In this document: positions 18,603 to 27,418 of the stretch, piece after piece
Layout: every line of letters begins with the position of its first letter
Position numbering within the stretch: the first letter of the stretch is position 1
Assembly: GCF_003208175.1 (NCBI RefSeq)
Contig: NZ_QKMR01000007.1
Coordinates: forward strand, 62,001 to 126,000
Direction: 5' to 3'
From: Ruminiclostridium sufflavum DSM 19573
GTDB lineage: Bacteria > Bacillota > Clostridia > Acetivibrionales > DSM-1351
DNA: 64,000 bases
Program-made: the position numbers and the translations under genes
The notes under the pieces: model-generated
What the model saw: only the letters and a program-made list of their open reading frames with translations
Told to the model about the DNA's origin: nothing
The model's database searches: none

Positions 18603-20477
18603 TCATTTCAGAGTTTTTCCAGTTTTCTTTTCTATAAACTGTACCGCTGCGTAGTATACCTCAGGGAACTGCAGTATATCCTTGCTTTTAAGCTTCTGCT
18701 GCAAGGTTTCATCTATCAGGCCCATCTTGCATGCTTCAGAATAATAATTTTTAGTTATTCCTGCTTGTTCGTTAAGGTCAAGTAATATTTCAGCAAATAA
18801 AGCCTTGGTAAGCGGATCACTTTTGATATACTTCCTCACTTTAGCATCAAACTCATAATTATATACACTCTTTGAAGCTCTGGCCACTCCATTGAGTATG
18901 ATATAAGCAAAGTCCTCGCTCTTTGCATCCTTCTCAAGTCTGAAATCATTTGTTATCCCTGCGCTTAATAAGCCTAAATTATTTAATTTCTCAATATACG
19001 AAAAACTCCAGTTATCTGTAAGGGCAGAAGCCTCTTCCTTTACATCCGACATGTAAACACCCAGTCTTCTCAGTGTCCTTTCTATTTCAGACTGAACATC
19101 TATATTCTGGTCTTCTCCGATTTGAGGGACACTCATATTCCTTGAAATGCTATAAGCCGCAATAACTCCGGCAGAGAAACCCGTTCCTGCAATACTGGAA
19201 TTTGAACTTATTGCTGTCTGCACCAGCGGTGAATAAGATGCCTTATCTCCTGTCATCAGCACATTGTTTAAGCCTTCCGGTATTAATGCCCTCAAAGGTA
19301 TATAAAAGGCTTTAGGATTGCAAAGTATATATCCGTTACCGTCTTCAAGGGTCATTGTTACCGGTCTTGATGCAGTACTGATTCTGTCACTGAACCTTTT
19401 TCCGGTAAGAACATCCGTTAAAGTAAGAGAATAGCTGCCTTTGAAGTGATATGCAGAAGGCATGCTAAACTCATCGGCAATTTTCATTCCGCCGGAATTT
19501 TTAAATTGCTCTACGTTTAACTTTAAAAATTCATATAAATTGGTACATTCTTTTGCCGCTTTTGAATAAGCCTCATCTATCTTTCCTGTATCACTTAAAT
19601 CAACATTTTTTACGGTTACGCTTTGAACAATTACCCTTGATTCACCCTGATCCGATATATTAAGGCCTTCTATTGATATATCCTTATCACCTGTTCTGTA
19701 GCTTTCAAGAATTTTATTTATATATATTGCTTGATTCTTCAGCATTTCCGCAATTGATGCATAGTCAACACCTGTCACCATAAATCCAAGCGTTACCGGA
19801 GGGTACAGTCCATCTATCCCAATATTGCTGTAACCGCTGCTGAAAGGCACCTTACATATTTTCAAAAGGTCTCCGCTTTTTGTTGCATCTATAAATCTTT
19901 TTGCAGTAATGTTTTTGTTTCCCTGACCTGTTTTGAAGTCCGCACTTACTACCTTTCCGTTTTCATATAATGCATTTTCCAGCTGTGCGTCATATAATAC
20001 CGTAATCCTTTTCTCATCAGACACCATCTTCTTCAAAGCATCTGCATACTTGTATATATTATAGCCTTCCTCTGCATTATGTCTTATTTCTTTAAATATA
20101 TCCGCACTGACATTCACACCTGTCGGCGAAACATCAGTCGACCAGTTTACATTGTAGGATTTTATAATCTCGTTGCCTAAATCCTTTGCAGAACAAACCA
20201 GCAATGTCTTTGCCCCCACTCTTGCCGCTCCTATTGCGGCACTGATTCCGTCCGGACCGTCACCGATAACAGCAACATCATAGCTGTAACTTCCGGAAAC
20301 AGAGCCTAAATTGTCAAATGTATATTCTTCATTTGAATTAAAGTAATAATCCTTGTTAACCATTGGTCTGACTGCAAAAAAGAATATGGCAACAGCAATG
20401 ACCATAACTATTGAAAGCCGGATTAATAAATCCATCCTTTTTTGCCAGTTGGTTGGCTTGACAGTGTCTTTTTTCAT
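18603..20477 (-). CDS. Membrane-anchored FAD-dependent oxidoreductase with SLH-like C-terminus
   Basis: A 624-residue protein. One hydrophobic helix (about 17-40) follows a basic N-terminus, which predicts that the rest is outside the cell. The FAD-binding Rossmann loop is VAVIGDGPDGISAAIG near 69, and FIDATKSGDLLKI near 195 resembles the second FAD motif of the FAD_oxidored family. The last 150 residues look like degenerate S-layer-homology repeats (for example YIEKLNNLGLLSAGI). The substrate is unknown. An extracytoplasmic flavin enzyme attached to the wall is unusual. Topology is inferred only from the charge pattern. AAAGGA precedes the ATG. Confidence 0.75.
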   Translation of the reverse strand: MKKDTVKPTNWQKRMDLLIRLSIVMVIAVAIFFFAVRPMVNKDYYFNSNEEYTFDNLGSVSGSYSYDVAVIGDGPDGISAAIGAARVGAKTLLVCSAKDLGNEIIKSYNVNWSTDVSPTGVNVSADIFKEIRHNAEEGYNIYKYADALKKMVSDEKRITVLYDAQLENALYENGKVVSADFKTGQGNKNITAKRFIDATKSGDLLKICKVPFSSGYSNIGIDGLYPPVTLGFMVTGVDYASIAEMLKNQAIYINKILESYRTGDKDISIEGLNISDQGESRVIVQSVTVKNVDLSDTGKIDEAYSKAAKECTNLYEFLKLNVEQFKNSGGMKIADEFSMPSAYHFKGSYSLTLTDVLTGKRFSDRISTASRPVTMTLEDGNGYILCNPKAFYIPLRALIPEGLNNVLMTGDKASYSPLVQTAISSNSSIAGTGFSAGVIAAYSISRNMSVPQIGEDQNIDVQSEIERTLRRLGVYMSDVKEEASALTDNWSFSYIEKLNNLGLLSAGITNDFRLEKDAKSEDFAYIILNGVARASKSVYNYEFDAKVRKYIKSDPLTKALFAEILLDLNEQAGITKNYYSEACKMGLIDETLQQKLKSKDILQFPEVYYAAVQFIEKKTGKTLK

Positions 20478-20524
20478 GGAATTTGTCCTTTTCTTTAATT
20501 ATTAATTATATACAAAATTATACA

Positions 20525-20564
20525 AAAAAGAAGCTCAAATATACTATCGTCATTTAGCTTCTTT
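20525..20564 (-). terminator. Terminator after the secreted coiled-coil protein gene
   Basis: The stem AAGAAGCT..ATTT / AGCTTCTT is followed by a T-run on the minus strand. It lies between the coiled-coil gene (ends 20668) and the FAD oxidoreductase (starts 20477), so the latter needs its own promoter. Confidence 0.8.
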
Positions 20565-20585
20565 CCCTTAATATTTGTTTATATT

Positions 20586-20640
20586 AACCCCATGCCGGGT
20601 TCTTGGCGCAAAAGCCTGTGAGCCTCCTGCGGAAAGCCCC
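20586..20640 (-). repeat. Degenerate copy of a leader element, downstream of the secreted protein gene
   Basis: On the minus strand this reads like the leader at 21234-21295: CCGCAGGAGGCTCAC is followed by TTTTGCGCC, a short loop, CCGGCATGGGGTTAA. The similarity is clear but imperfect. The secreted protein gene is thus flanked by two related copies. Confidence 0.45.
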
Positions 20641-20667
20641 TGCCCTGCATATGTATAACAAAATAAC

Positions 20668-21228
20668 TTACTTGATTGTATATGTTCCTTTAATCATAAT
20701 ATCCGCATCAGCCTTAGCTGTTATGCCTCTCCCGTCAGCCTTAGGAATCAGCAGCAGCTGGTTATCCGGAATAACGGCTCCGTTAGGTATGTCCGTACCT
20801 GATATTAAGTTTGATACTCCTCCTGTTGCAGTACTTGAAACATACGCAGTAACCCTGTCCTTGTTCCTGACGATGATTTCTGTGCTTGCATCCCCTATTA
20901 AGGTTTTTCCGGCAGGAAGCTTAATGATTTTGAACACTATGCTTTCCTTCAACGCTGATAATTCATTTTGCGTGTCTGTCAATTTCTTTTGAAGCTCCGA
21001 CTGTGTTGATAAAGAACTGATTTGTTTTTTCAAATCGTCATTAGATGTCTGAATTAAGCTCTTTATCTCGATTTCCATTTTATCTATATATGTACTGTCA
21101 TAAAGTGTTGTATCACTTCCTGTCTCAGCCATGGCAACCGGTGCAAACTGCACAAACGATACCGAACATAACACAACCGCCGCCATAATAAACGGGTTCT
21201 TTTTCATTTTTTTCATTGGTTTATTCAT
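20668..21228 (-). CDS. Secreted coiled-coil protein of unknown function
   Basis: 186 residues. A signal peptide is clear: basic MNKPMKKMKKN, a hydrophobic core and AMA at about 32-34 as the cleavage site. Residues about 45-88 form a polar heptad-like helix. A compact C-terminal domain has KLPAGKTLIGDASTEIIVRN, then an Asn/Gly-rich turn and LLLIPKADGRGI. I recall similar C-terminal segments in Firmicutes exported proteins, but I cannot name a domain. GGAGG precedes the ATG within a hairpin leader. Function unknown. Confidence 0.75.
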   Translation of the reverse strand: MNKPMKKMKKNPFIMAAVVLCSVSFVQFAPVAMAETGSDTTLYDSTYIDKMEIEIKSLIQTSNDDLKKQISSLSTQSELQKKLTDTQNELSALKESIVFKIIKLPAGKTLIGDASTEIIVRNKDRVTAYVSSTATGGVSNLISGTDIPNGAVIPDNQLLLIPKADGRGITAKADADIMIKGTYTIK

Positions 21229-21233
21229 AATAA

Positions 21234-21261
21234 CCTCCACGCCGAGTATCGGCACAAAAAT
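21234..21261 (-). promoter_or_regulatory. Hairpin leader directly upstream of a ribosome binding site (copy 1)
   Basis: On the minus strand: ATTTTTGTGCCGA, a 3-nt loop, TCGGC, then GTGGAGG. The 5-bp GC stem ends 2 nt before the ribosome binding site of the secreted protein gene. A near-identical element stands before the acetyltransferase at 63484. A role in translation control is possible but only inferred. Confidence 0.5.
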
Positions 21262-21346
21262 TTGGTAAAGCCTCTGTGGTATCCCTCTGCTTTAAACAGG
21301 CACAAAGCTTTTTAATGCACATTCTTTCAATCTTCCAATATATTAA

Positions 21347-21694
21347 CTATTCATAAAGTCCAAAACTTATTTCCAAGGCATCATTAACCTTTTCCATTAA
21401 TTCTTCGTCCAAATGCCCTATTTTCTCTCTAAGCCGCCGTTTGTCAATAGTCCGTATTTGCTCCAGCAAAATAACCGAATCCTTTGCAAGGCCATATTCT
21501 AAAGCACCTATTTCTATATGCGTGGGTAGTTTGGCTTTATTAATTTGAGAAGTAATTGCAGCAGCAATTACTGTAGGGCTGTATTTATTTCCCACATCAT
21601 TCTGGACAACTAAAACCGGCCTGACACCGCCCTGTTCTGAGCCGATAACCGGACTCAGATCTGCATAATAAATATCTCCTCTTTTTATTACCAC
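21347..21694 (-). CDS. mazF: Endoribonuclease toxin EndoA/MazF
   Basis: Sequence-specific mRNA interferase, 115 residues. Conserved PemK/MazF features are [21 protein letters not shown] at the N-terminus, RPVLVVQND near 25 and the C-terminal [13 protein letters not shown] near 75. The closest resemblance is to the Bacillus EndoA (NdoA) group, which cuts at UACAU; that specificity is family knowledge. The gene overlaps the antitoxin gene by 7 bp. The alr-antitoxin-toxin order is the same as in Bacillus. Confidence 0.95.
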   Translation of the reverse strand: MVIKRGDIYYADLSPVIGSEQGGVRPVLVVQNDVGNKYSPTVIAAAITSQINKAKLPTHIEIGALEYGLAKDSVILLEQIRTIDKRRLREKIGHLDEELMEKVNDALEISFGLYE

Positions 21695-21972
21695 GTTTCC
21701 TCCATCTTCTGAAGCCTTTCTTCATATTTGCGTTGTTGCTCCTCATCGGCCTCAAAGCAAAACTCCGCAAGCTTAAGATTTATTTCCGCCATTTCTTCAT
21801 AGCCTATTTTCATTTTATTCCGCAACTCAAGCTTGTGCTTTTCCCTAATATAAAGAGTCATAGCTTCTCTTACAAGCATACTCCTATTAGTTTTCTCATT
21901 AGACACCATAATATCCAACTCTTCAAGCAAATTGTCAGGAATACTAATCATTATTTTTTTATATTGAGACAA
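21688..21972 (-). CDS. mazE: Ribbon-helix-helix antitoxin of EndoA
   Basis: A 94-residue CopG/MetJ-type ribbon-helix-helix protein. The N-terminal strand [19 protein letters not shown] is followed by [14 protein letters not shown], and a long charged C-terminal helix should bind the toxin. This is the EndoAI type and not the AbrB-like E. coli MazE, so the symbol denotes role only. The start is TTG with a G-rich ribosome binding site. It overlaps the toxin gene by 7 bp, so the two are translationally coupled. Confidence 0.88.
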   Translation of the reverse strand: MSQYKKIMISIPDNLLEELDIMVSNEKTNRSMLVREAMTLYIREKHKLELRNKMKIGYEEMAEINLKLAEFCFEADEEQQRKYEERLQKMEETW

Positions 21973-22126
21973 TTTTGTAAACCCCCACCCTCTAAAAAAG
22001 CCCTTTTATAAATAATCTATTCATCCTTCCCCAAGGACAAACAAACATAGCTGTATATAGTTATTATAATACCTCATAAAATATAAGGTCAAATTAAGTT
22101 TATGTTACTCAATCCCTGTAAGCGGC

Positions 22127-23296
22127 TTATATCAAGTAGTTCAGAATTTTCGATATTTTACCATCATGAATATAAGCTCTTGGTATCCTTTTCCCAACAA
22201 TACAAACTAATTCATAATTAATCATTCCTATCGTTTTAGCAACATCCTCGGCAGTTATCACCTTGTCTTCCTGCTTGCCTATCAGTACGACCTCATCACC
22301 CACCTCCACGCTGCAGTCCAGATCAGTAACATCTAGCATGCACTGATCCATACATACTCTGCCAACTACCGGCGCATATTGTCCCCTGACAAGAACCTCG
22401 CCTTTATTGCTTAGCATTCTGGTATATCCGTCAGCATAGCCAATAGGAATGGTTGCAATCTTCGAAGTCCTTTTTGTGGTGTATATTCTTCCATAGCTTA
22501 TAGAAGTATTTTTTTCAACTTCCTTAACCAAGACTACATTTGCTTTGAGTGTCATTGCAGGCTTTAAATCGATTTTTGACTTGTCAACTTCTTCAGAAGG
22601 GTACATACCGTACAGTATTATACCCGGGCGAACCATATCCAGATGCATCTCGGGATATTCTATAACTCCTGCGCTGTTAGCGCAATGCTTGACTGGTATA
22701 TGTATTCCGATTCTTTGAAGCTCATTGTATATACTCATAAATCGTTCAAACTGCGTTAAAGTGAACTCCCTGTTTTTTTCATCTGCGGTGGCAAAATGGG
22801 TAAAAAGGCCTTCAATTATAAGATTTGGCAGCCTGCTTATTTCAACCACATTTTTGACAGCACTGTAGCCTGGTAAAAACCCTACTCTTGACATACCCGT
22901 ATCTATTTTAATGTGGATTTTCACCTTCCTGCCCTGCTTAACAGCCTCATCAGATAGCGCCTGCGCCAGTTCATAGCTGTAGCAGGACTGGGTTACATCA
23001 TTTTCAATTATTTCATTCGCTCTGCTTGGGTCTGTATAGCCCAAAATAAGTATCGGAACACTTATCCCGTCTCTGCGGAGCTGAATGGCCTCATCCAGCA
23101 TTGATACCGCAAGCCTTGTCACACCATTTTCTAAAAGTGTCCTTGTCACCTCCATAACTCCATGCCCATATGCATCAGCCTTGACGACTCCCATTATTTC
23201 GGCATTTTTGTTCGTAATTCTTCTAACCTCGCGAATATTATGGGCAATGTTATCCAGATTAATCTCTGCCCATGCCCTGTTCAGTTTGTACCCCAT
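22127..23296 (-). CDS. alr: Alanine racemase
   Basis: PLP enzyme that makes D-alanine for peptidoglycan, 389 residues. The PLP-lysine motif is GVVKADAYGHG near 35, and the second catalytic base (Tyr) is in the region SYGRIYTTKRTSKIATIPIGYADG. VGRVCMDQCMLDVT near 309 is also conserved. I start at ATG 23296 (MGYKLNRAWAEINL); the open frame upstream begins only with TTG. It sits between nnrDE and the toxin-antitoxin pair on one strand, a layout shared with Bacillus. Confidence 0.95.
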   Translation of the reverse strand: MGYKLNRAWAEINLDNIAHNIREVRRITNKNAEIMGVVKADAYGHGVMEVTRTLLENGVTRLAVSMLDEAIQLRRDGISVPILILGYTDPSRANEIIENDVTQSCYSYELAQALSDEAVKQGRKVKIHIKIDTGMSRVGFLPGYSAVKNVVEISRLPNLIIEGLFTHFATADEKNREFTLTQFERFMSIYNELQRIGIHIPVKHCANSAGVIEYPEMHLDMVRPGIILYGMYPSEEVDKSKIDLKPAMTLKANVVLVKEVEKNTSISYGRIYTTKRTSKIATIPIGYADGYTRMLSNKGEVLVRGQYAPVVGRVCMDQCMLDVTDLDCSVEVGDEVVLIGKQEDKVITAEDVAKTIGMINYELVCIVGKRIPRAYIHDGKISKILNYLI

Positions 23297-23545
23297 TTTT
23301 CCATTAACCCCCAAATTGTATATCTCTTTTCATCTTCTGAACTTCCCCGCAAAATTCTTGCCGCCAGAGAAAATGTTCCCCGAATGCTAAAAAAATATAA
23401 TATCAGCCTCACACACTTAGTATATCCATATTATAATTATTGAAAACATAATTATTTAATAAATTATACTTTCATTATTTCTTACATCAGCCGATAGTAA
23501 TTGACATTTGTAATATAAGCTTGAGCACATGTATTTTGTTCTGTA

Positions 23546-25117
23546 TTATTTTATTAATGTTGTCCGGATAATCGCACAGGGTATGTTTTCTGCTATATCC
23601 ATTGCATTAAGTCCATGAATACCCTTTACCCCGGCTGCAATATCGCCTGCAAGGCCATGAATATAAACACCTGCAACAGCAGCCTTAAATACACTCGCTC
23701 CTTGACCTATAAGTGAAGCAATAATACCTGACAAGGCATCGCCGCTTCCGGCAGTCGCCATTCCGGAATTTCCGGTTGGATTTATATATATTTCTCCCGT
23801 TTTATCTGCAATTATAGTTCTGGCTCCTTTAAGCACAACCGTCACTTCCCACAGGCAGGCATATTTTCTGGCTACTTCAATCCTGTTTTGTTGAATATAG
23901 CTTATATCAAGACCTGTCAGCCTTGACATTTCTCCGGGATGAGGAGTCAGAACCACATCCTTGTGAAATTTATTTAAGATTCCGATGTCCTTTGCAATTA
24001 CGTTAAGCGCATCCGCATCCAGCACTAAAGGAATACTCACATTCTCCGCAATATCTCTTATTATATTATATATACTTTCACCTGTAGAAATGCCTGGCCC
24101 AATAGCTGCAGCACTGCATTTTTTTAATAGCTTTAAAATGCTCTCGGTACTCAGCTCACTTATTATTCCGTTGTAATCTGGCAATCCTATGGCCACAGCC
24201 TCAGGTACAACACTTTGATAAATATTTAAAAGACTTGAAGGAGCGGCTATATAAACTAAGCCCGATCCTGTCCGCAGGCTGGCCTTTGCAGCTATGCAGC
24301 CTGACCCTGCCATACCTTCAGACCCTGTTATAACAGCCACCTTCCCGCAATTCCCCTTGTTGAATTCATCCTTCCTTTCAGGTATAACAGAGTTTACGAT
24401 AGCGCTGTCTGTCAGAGCCGTATTCAAATTAACACTATTTATGGATTGCTCTGGCATTCCGATACTTTCCACAGCCAGCTGACCTGAATTGTATACCCCC
24501 GGATAAATAAGCTGCCCTATTTTGGGAAGCTCAAATGTAACGGTTTTATGAGCCTTAACACAATTAACAGCGGTTTTTCCGGTAGAAGCTTCTATTCCTG
24601 AGGCAATGTCAATTGATATTGTATAATCAGAATTTTGATTTATAAGCTCAGCAACCTTAGCGATATGACCTTTTATCTGCCCTTTAAAGCCTGTGCCGAA
24701 TATACCGTCAAGGACAACCTGAGCATCTTTAATATCGCTGCTCAGAGCCTTTAATTCTGATTCTTCCTTCAAATCATCAATAATAAAATCTATATCCGCA
24801 CTAATATTTTCCAAAATATCGAAATTGATTTTTGCATCTCCCGCAAAGCTTTCTTTTCCGAACAAACAATATACTTTTACCTTAACCCCGGCTACGATCA
24901 AATGTCTTGCCGCAGCCAAAGCATCTCCCGCGTTGTTTCCCTTTCCTGCAAAAATCAATACGCAAGGCAACGCCGGCTTCTTTTGCTCAAGATACATTTC
25001 AATATGTTTTACTACCTTCAAGGCGGCATTTTCCATAAGCACAATTCCCGGAATACCTATTTGTTCTATAGAAAATTTATCAATTCTGCCCATATCCGTT
25101 CCTGTTACAGCTTTCAT
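23546..25117 (-). CDS. nnr: Bifunctional NAD(P)H-hydrate repair enzyme
   Basis: A 523-residue fusion. The N-terminal YjeF_N epimerase domain (about 1-215) has MENAALKVV, FAGKGNNAGDALAAARHL and a late DGIFGTGFKG. The C-terminal ADP-dependent dehydratase of the ribokinase fold has LTPHPGEMSRLTG near 390, VVLKGARTII near 425 and GNSGMATAGSGDALSGIIA near 448 with the catalytic Asp. Together they repair NADHX and NADPHX. The start at 25117 follows GCGGAGG; an upstream in-frame ATG does not fit the family. All motifs look intact. Confidence 0.94.
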   Translation of the reverse strand: MKAVTGTDMGRIDKFSIEQIGIPGIVLMENAALKVVKHIEMYLEQKKPALPCVLIFAGKGNNAGDALAAARHLIVAGVKVKVYCLFGKESFAGDAKINFDILENISADIDFIIDDLKEESELKALSSDIKDAQVVLDGIFGTGFKGQIKGHIAKVAELINQNSDYTISIDIASGIEASTGKTAVNCVKAHKTVTFELPKIGQLIYPGVYNSGQLAVESIGMPEQSINSVNLNTALTDSAIVNSVIPERKDEFNKGNCGKVAVITGSEGMAGSGCIAAKASLRTGSGLVYIAAPSSLLNIYQSVVPEAVAIGLPDYNGIISELSTESILKLLKKCSAAAIGPGISTGESIYNIIRDIAENVSIPLVLDADALNVIAKDIGILNKFHKDVVLTPHPGEMSRLTGLDISYIQQNRIEVARKYACLWEVTVVLKGARTIIADKTGEIYINPTGNSGMATAGSGDALSGIIASLIGQGASVFKAAVAGVYIHGLAGDIAAGVKGIHGLNAMDIAENIPCAIIRTTLIK

Positions 25118-25207
25118 ATAACCTCCGCACCAAGCTTCTGTCCTTATCTGCACTTTTAGAAAGTATATCTTTCCAAACTAAAAATAATACCCTTGAGCCA
25201 ATTGACT

Positions 25208-25837
25208 CTACTTATTATTAAAGTATATTTCATCAAGCTTTTGCAACTCGTCTTTACCCAGTAAATCATGGAAATATGAATATGTGTCTGTATCATCCTG
25301 AGCTAACAGCCCTCTTTCATCAATTAGCTTCTTAAGATGCTCCCTTGTAGCGGCAATCTCTTTGTCAAGGGCTTCGACCTTCTGCCTGCTCTCTTTTATG
25401 GAAAAATATACTATTTTAATGGTTTGCTCCAAAAGCTCAAGATTTGCCTGCCTTATTTCCTTTGGTATATCCAGAAGCCTTTCTTCTATCTCCTTGGTTC
25501 TTTTATTAATTGCAACTATTAATTTCTCACATTCCTGCATCTTTAACCGGGCTTCTTCATTATTATTGTCAAAAGCCTCTGTTGTAAGCTTTATAATACA
25601 GTCCATGTATTCCTTTTTTTTTGAAGCTATTTCTTTCGCCTCTGATGTCAATCTGGCCTGTTCCTTTAACAGCTCTTTTATGCTGCTTTCACAGTCTAAT
25701 AGCTTCCCTGTCTTAACGATATTCTTAAATAAGCCGTTCCATCTTTCGTCTAAAATAAGGATGGATATATCATTTTTAAACAAAACCTTGATATCCAGTT
25801 CTTGTATTTTCTTTCTCCTGCTAAATATATTTCTCAT
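25208..25837 (-). CDS. Cytoplasmic coiled-coil protein, unknown
   Basis: 209 residues with no signal peptide or membrane segment. Residues about 50-185 are almost entirely charged and helical (for example KEQARLTSEAKEIASKKKEYMD, split here by the text limit at 20 is not needed to see the pattern), which implies a long coiled coil. The start at 25837 has TGGAGG 6 nt upstream. It is the first gene of a minus-strand run with nnrDE, alr and the toxin pair, 90 bp before nnrDE. No family recognised. Confidence 0.7.
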   Translation of the reverse strand: MRNIFSRRKKIQELDIKVLFKNDISILILDERWNGLFKNIVKTGKLLDCESSIKELLKEQARLTSEAKEIASKKKEYMDCIIKLTTEAFDNNNEEARLKMQECEKLIVAINKRTKEIEERLLDIPKEIRQANLELLEQTIKIVYFSIKESRQKVEALDKEIAATREHLKKLIDERGLLAQDDTDTYSYFHDLLGKDELQKLDEIYFNNK

Positions 25838-26018
25838 ATATCCTCCATCTGTTATATATTTCAGACCAATAGCATAAATTCTGCCGAAATAGCGGTTCAA
25901 AAATAATTATACACTTATATCCTTCTTAATTGGTTAAAAAACAAATATCTTTCATTAATAATATCGGAATAATTACTGCTTATTAATAATACTTTTTGTG
26001 CAAGTTTAATTTATTGCC

Positions 26019-26047
26019 TTGTAATGATTTTGCTACAAATGTATAAT
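26019..26047 (+). promoter_or_regulatory. Likely promoter of the pyruvyl transferase gene
   Basis: -35 TTGTAA (26019-26024), 17-bp spacer and consensus -10 TATAAT (26042-26047), 31 bp before the start codon. It looks like a housekeeping promoter. Confidence 0.6.
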
Positions 26048-26078
26048 TAGGTATTGTACAAGGAGGCGGTATTTTATA

Positions 26079-27254
26079 ATGGAAAACCTATTGCTTTATG
26101 CCCACGCAGGGAGCAGAAATCATGGCTGCGAGGCAATTGTAAGGTCAACTCTGAAAATTTTAAATTTAAATAATGTAAAAATATCTCTTGCAACCTTCAG
26201 GCAGCAGGAAGACTTATCTTTTCTGGCTACTGATTTCAACCTTAATATGCTGGAATATAAAAAATATGAAGGCTTACACCCTATTCGCCTGTTTGATGCC
26301 GGCTTAAGAAAGCTGGGTCTTAGCCAGAATATGCTTTTTTCATTTTCTCAGAAAGCCATAATTGACACTATGGATAAAAACACCTTATGCCTCTCAATAG
26401 GCGGTGATAATTACTGCTACGGCATACCCAGATGGATATATTATACAAACAGAATGGCTGCGCAAAAAGGCTGCAAAACTGTTTTCTGGGGATGTTCGGT
26501 AGATCCCGGGGCAATTAACAGGGAAATGCTGGAGGATTTGAAAAGGTACAGCCTTATTATTGCCAGAGAAAGTATCACTTATCAGGCCTTTATTGAAAAC
26601 GGACTGACAAACTCTGTTCTTCTTCCAGATCCGGCCTTCACTTTGGACACAAAGCTTTCAAAGCTTCCTGAAGGCTTTATTTCCGGCAATACTATAGGTA
26701 TAAATGTAAGTCCTCTTATTATGAAAAACGAGAGTACTGACGGTATCGTCCTGAGAAGCTATATTAATCTGATACAGCATATCATAGATACTACTGACAG
26801 CCAGCTTGCGCTGATACCTCATGTTTTATGGGAGCATGACAATGACATGATACCTCTGTGCAGGCTCTATGATATATTTAAAGATACCGGAAGAGTTATA
26901 TTAATTGACGGCAATTATAACTGTATGGAGCTAAAGGGTTTTATTTCACGCTGTAAATTATTTATCGGCGCCCGTACACACGCAACTATCGCAGCCTATT
27001 CAACCTGTGTGCCGACATTGGTTATCGGCTATTCCGTAAAGGCAAGAGGTATAGCTAAGGATATTTTCGGCAGTGAGGACAGGCACACTTTACCGGTTCA
27101 AAAATTGGAACAGGAAAACCAGCTCATACATGCATATAATTCGCTGTCAGCCCAAGAGTCTGATATCAGGCAGCACCTAAGCTCTTTTATGCCTGAATAC
27201 ATCGGCAAAGCATACAAAGCGGGTGAATATGTAAGAAAGCTGGGAATAAGCTAA
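26079..27254 (+). CDS. Polysaccharide pyruvyl transferase family protein
   Basis: 391 residues of the PF04230 family, which ketalises sugar residues of wall polymers with pyruvate. The N-terminus has the family signature HAGSRNHGCEAIVRSTL. LSIGGDNYCYG near 105 and a C-terminal segment CKLFIGARTHATIAAYSTCVPTLVI near 295-319 match the GT-like fold. Pyruvylated secondary wall polymers anchor S-layer-homology proteins, as for CsaB; that link is inferred here. AAGGAGG precedes the ATG. First gene of a plus-strand surface-polysaccharide run. Confidence 0.88.
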   Translation: MENLLLYAHAGSRNHGCEAIVRSTLKILNLNNVKISLATFRQQEDLSFLATDFNLNMLEYKKYEGLHPIRLFDAGLRKLGLSQNMLFSFSQKAIIDTMDKNTLCLSIGGDNYCYGIPRWIYYTNRMAAQKGCKTVFWGCSVDPGAINREMLEDLKRYSLIIARESITYQAFIENGLTNSVLLPDPAFTLDTKLSKLPEGFISGNTIGINVSPLIMKNESTDGIVLRSYINLIQHIIDTTDSQLALIPHVLWEHDNDMIPLCRLYDIFKDTGRVILIDGNYNCMELKGFISRCKLFIGARTHATIAAYSTCVPTLVIGYSVKARGIAKDIFGSEDRHTLPVQKLEQENQLIHAYNSLSAQESDIRQHLSSFMPEYIGKAYKAGEYVRKLGIS

Positions 27255-27304
27255 TTAAATCGTATATTTTATTTGCTAAGTATTATTATACTTCTTCAGA
27301 AAAA

Positions 27305-27333
27305 TTGACAGCATAAATCAGTAATGCTAAACT
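27305..27333 (+). promoter_or_regulatory. Likely promoter of the GT2 gene
   Basis: -35 TTGACA (27305-27310), 17-bp spacer and -10 TAAACT (27328-27333), about 86 bp before the GT2 start. Core hexamers are the same as at 17622. Confidence 0.5.
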
Positions 27334-27418
27334 TAAAACCAAAAATAGGATTAAAAAAGCTGATAAATATGGGATACTCGTACAGCTTTTAGCAATCCTG
27401 CATGCAAAAGGAGATTAA

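Noticed and set aside
21234-21261. A sigma-D promoter at GTGCCGATAC before the secreted protein gene
   Set aside because: The GCCGATA part fits a sigma-D -10, but no TAAA is present at the required spacing and the related copies do not keep the -10.
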